NCBI GenBank assembly: GCA_949297205.1
Contig: CASFSH010000374.1
Location: forward strand, 1-7,371
Direction of reading: 5' to 3'
Source of the DNA: an uncultured Bacillota bacterium
GTDB taxonomy: Bacteria; Bacillota; Clostridia; UBA1381
Length of the DNA: 7,371 nt
In this document: positions 6,707 to 7,371 of the stretch, in pieces
Position numbering within the stretch: position 1 is the stretch's first letter
Layout: every line of letters starts with the position of its first letter
Position numbers and translations under genes: made by a program
Notes under the pieces: model-generated
Told to the model about the DNA's origin: nothing
Databases searched by the model: none
The model's input: the letters and a program-made list of their open reading frames with translations, nothing else

Positions 6707-7371
6707 ATGAAGTTGATTGTGCCCGATTATTATACAAAATTTGTGTGCATTGCTTATAAGTGCAGACACAATTGCTGCATTGGATGGGAAATTGACATTG
6801 ACAGCGATACATATAATTACTATAAGACGGTAGAAGGATATATGGGAGAAAAGCTTAAAAAAAATATATCCCGAAAGGATACGCCGCATTTTATTCTGGG
6901 TAAAAATAAGAGATGTCCGTTTCTGAATAACAACAATCTTTGTGAAATTATACTCAATTTGGGCGAGGATAAGCTGTGCGATATTTGCAGCGACCATCCC
7001 CGGTTCAGAAATTTTTTTGAGAACAGGACAGAGATGGGATTGGGACTTTGCTGTGAAGAAGCGGCAAGGCTTATAATTACAAACAGGGAAAAGGTGTCAT
7101 TGATAAATATTGAAAATTGTGGAGATATATCAGAAAAAGCTGAAAAAGAATCGGATTTTTTTGATTTGAGAAAAAGAATTTTTGATATTGTGCAGGACAG
7201 AACAATTTGTGTTGATAAAAGAATAGATACACTTATTTCTGAACTGGATATTTTTGTTCCCGACCTGTTGTCCGATGCAGTAAGAGAAAAGTATTACCGC
7301 CTTGAAAGGCTGGATACAGAGTGGGATAAAGAACTGGAGAATCTTAGAAAAATTGATAATATCGACAACGA
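6707..7371 (+). CDS. Flagellin lysine-N-methylase (FliB)-like cysteine-rich protein, N-terminal part, cut by the window edge
   Basis: The family prototype, FliB of Salmonella, methylates lysines of flagellin; homologues in Clostridia are usually annotated as lysine-N-methylase, often with no proven substrate. 221 codons are visible, beginning MKLIVPDYYTKFVCIAYKCR. Conserved cysteines appear in pairs: Cys14 and Cys19, Cys23-Cys24 (NCCIGWEIDID), Cys70 and Cys79 (RCPFLNNNNLC), Cys91 and Cys94 (LCDICSDHPRFR) and Cys115-Cys116 (GLGLCCEEAARL). Such a set could bind an iron-sulfur cluster or zinc. After about residue 130 the sequence is charged and helical-looking. No signal peptide or membrane segment is seen. 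TGAGG (6696-6700) lies 6 bases before the ATG. An in-frame ATG at 6695 would add four residues but has no ribosome binding site. The family is usually longer, so perhaps half lies beyond the window. No promoter is obvious in the 76 bases after pheT; it may depend on readthrough or a weak promoter. Confidence 0.8.
   Translation, partial: MKLIVPDYYTKFVCIAYKCRHNCCIGWEIDIDSDTYNYYKTVEGYMGEKLKKNISRKDTPHFILGKNKRCPFLNNNNLCEIILNLGEDKLCDICSDHPRFRNFFENRTEMGLGLCCEEAARLIITNREKVSLINIENCGDISEKAEKESDFFDLRKRIFDIVQDRTICVDKRIDTLISELDIFVPDLLSDAVREKYYRLERLDTEWDKELENLRKIDNIDN

Noticed and set aside
6701..6997. Minus-strand open reading frame of 98 codons at the right end
   Set aside because: The opposite strand encodes the cysteine motifs of the lysine-N-methylase family in a frame open to the window edge.
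1..7371. CRISPR array, insertion sequence, tRNA or rRNA gene, phage or toxin-antitoxin genes
   Set aside because: No regularly spaced repeats, transposase-like frames, terminal inverted repeats, tRNA cloverleaf or rRNA sequence were seen; nearly all of the window is explained by housekeeping genes.

Overview
The window looks like ordinary chromosomal sequence from a low-GC Gram-positive anaerobe, most likely a member of the Clostridia. This rests on AT-rich codon use, strong GGAGG-type ribosome binding sites, a T-box leader in front of a tRNA synthetase operon (a hallmark of Firmicutes), and the style of the PheS, PheT and lysine-N-methylase proteins. I could not run a search, so the lineage is inference.

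Layout. From the left edge to about position 2314 lies a minus-strand glycogen operon. glgB (1,4-alpha-glucan branching enzyme) is followed by glgC (ADP-glucose pyrophosphorylase), which runs off the left edge. The two genes overlap in an ATGA, and the glgC ribosome binding site lies inside the end of glgB. Positions 2315 to 3199 hold no gene. This AT-rich stretch carries two divergent promoters with extended -10 elements: one for glg (minus) with a perfect AT-rich inverted repeat just downstream, and one for pheST (plus). The pheST promoter leads into a complete phenylalanine-type T-box riboswitch that ends in an intrinsic terminator. Then come pheS and pheT on the plus strand, separated by 17 bases and closed by an intrinsic terminator. 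At the right edge is the first part of a cysteine-rich protein of the FliB / lysine-N-methylase family, also on the plus strand and cut by the window end.

How the genes work together. GlgC makes ADP-glucose and GlgB adds the alpha-1,6 branches, so the left half is a glycogen storage operon. PheS and PheT form the alpha2beta2 phenylalanyl-tRNA synthetase. Its expression should respond to uncharged tRNA-Phe through the T-box, whose specifier reads UUC. The lysine-N-methylase has no visible functional link to either module.

I see no undescribed system here. The points most worth a second look are the zinc-ribbon-like cysteine insert and the His-to-Gln change in PheS, the lysine-N-methylase outside a visible flagellar context, and the inverted repeat in the glgB leader.
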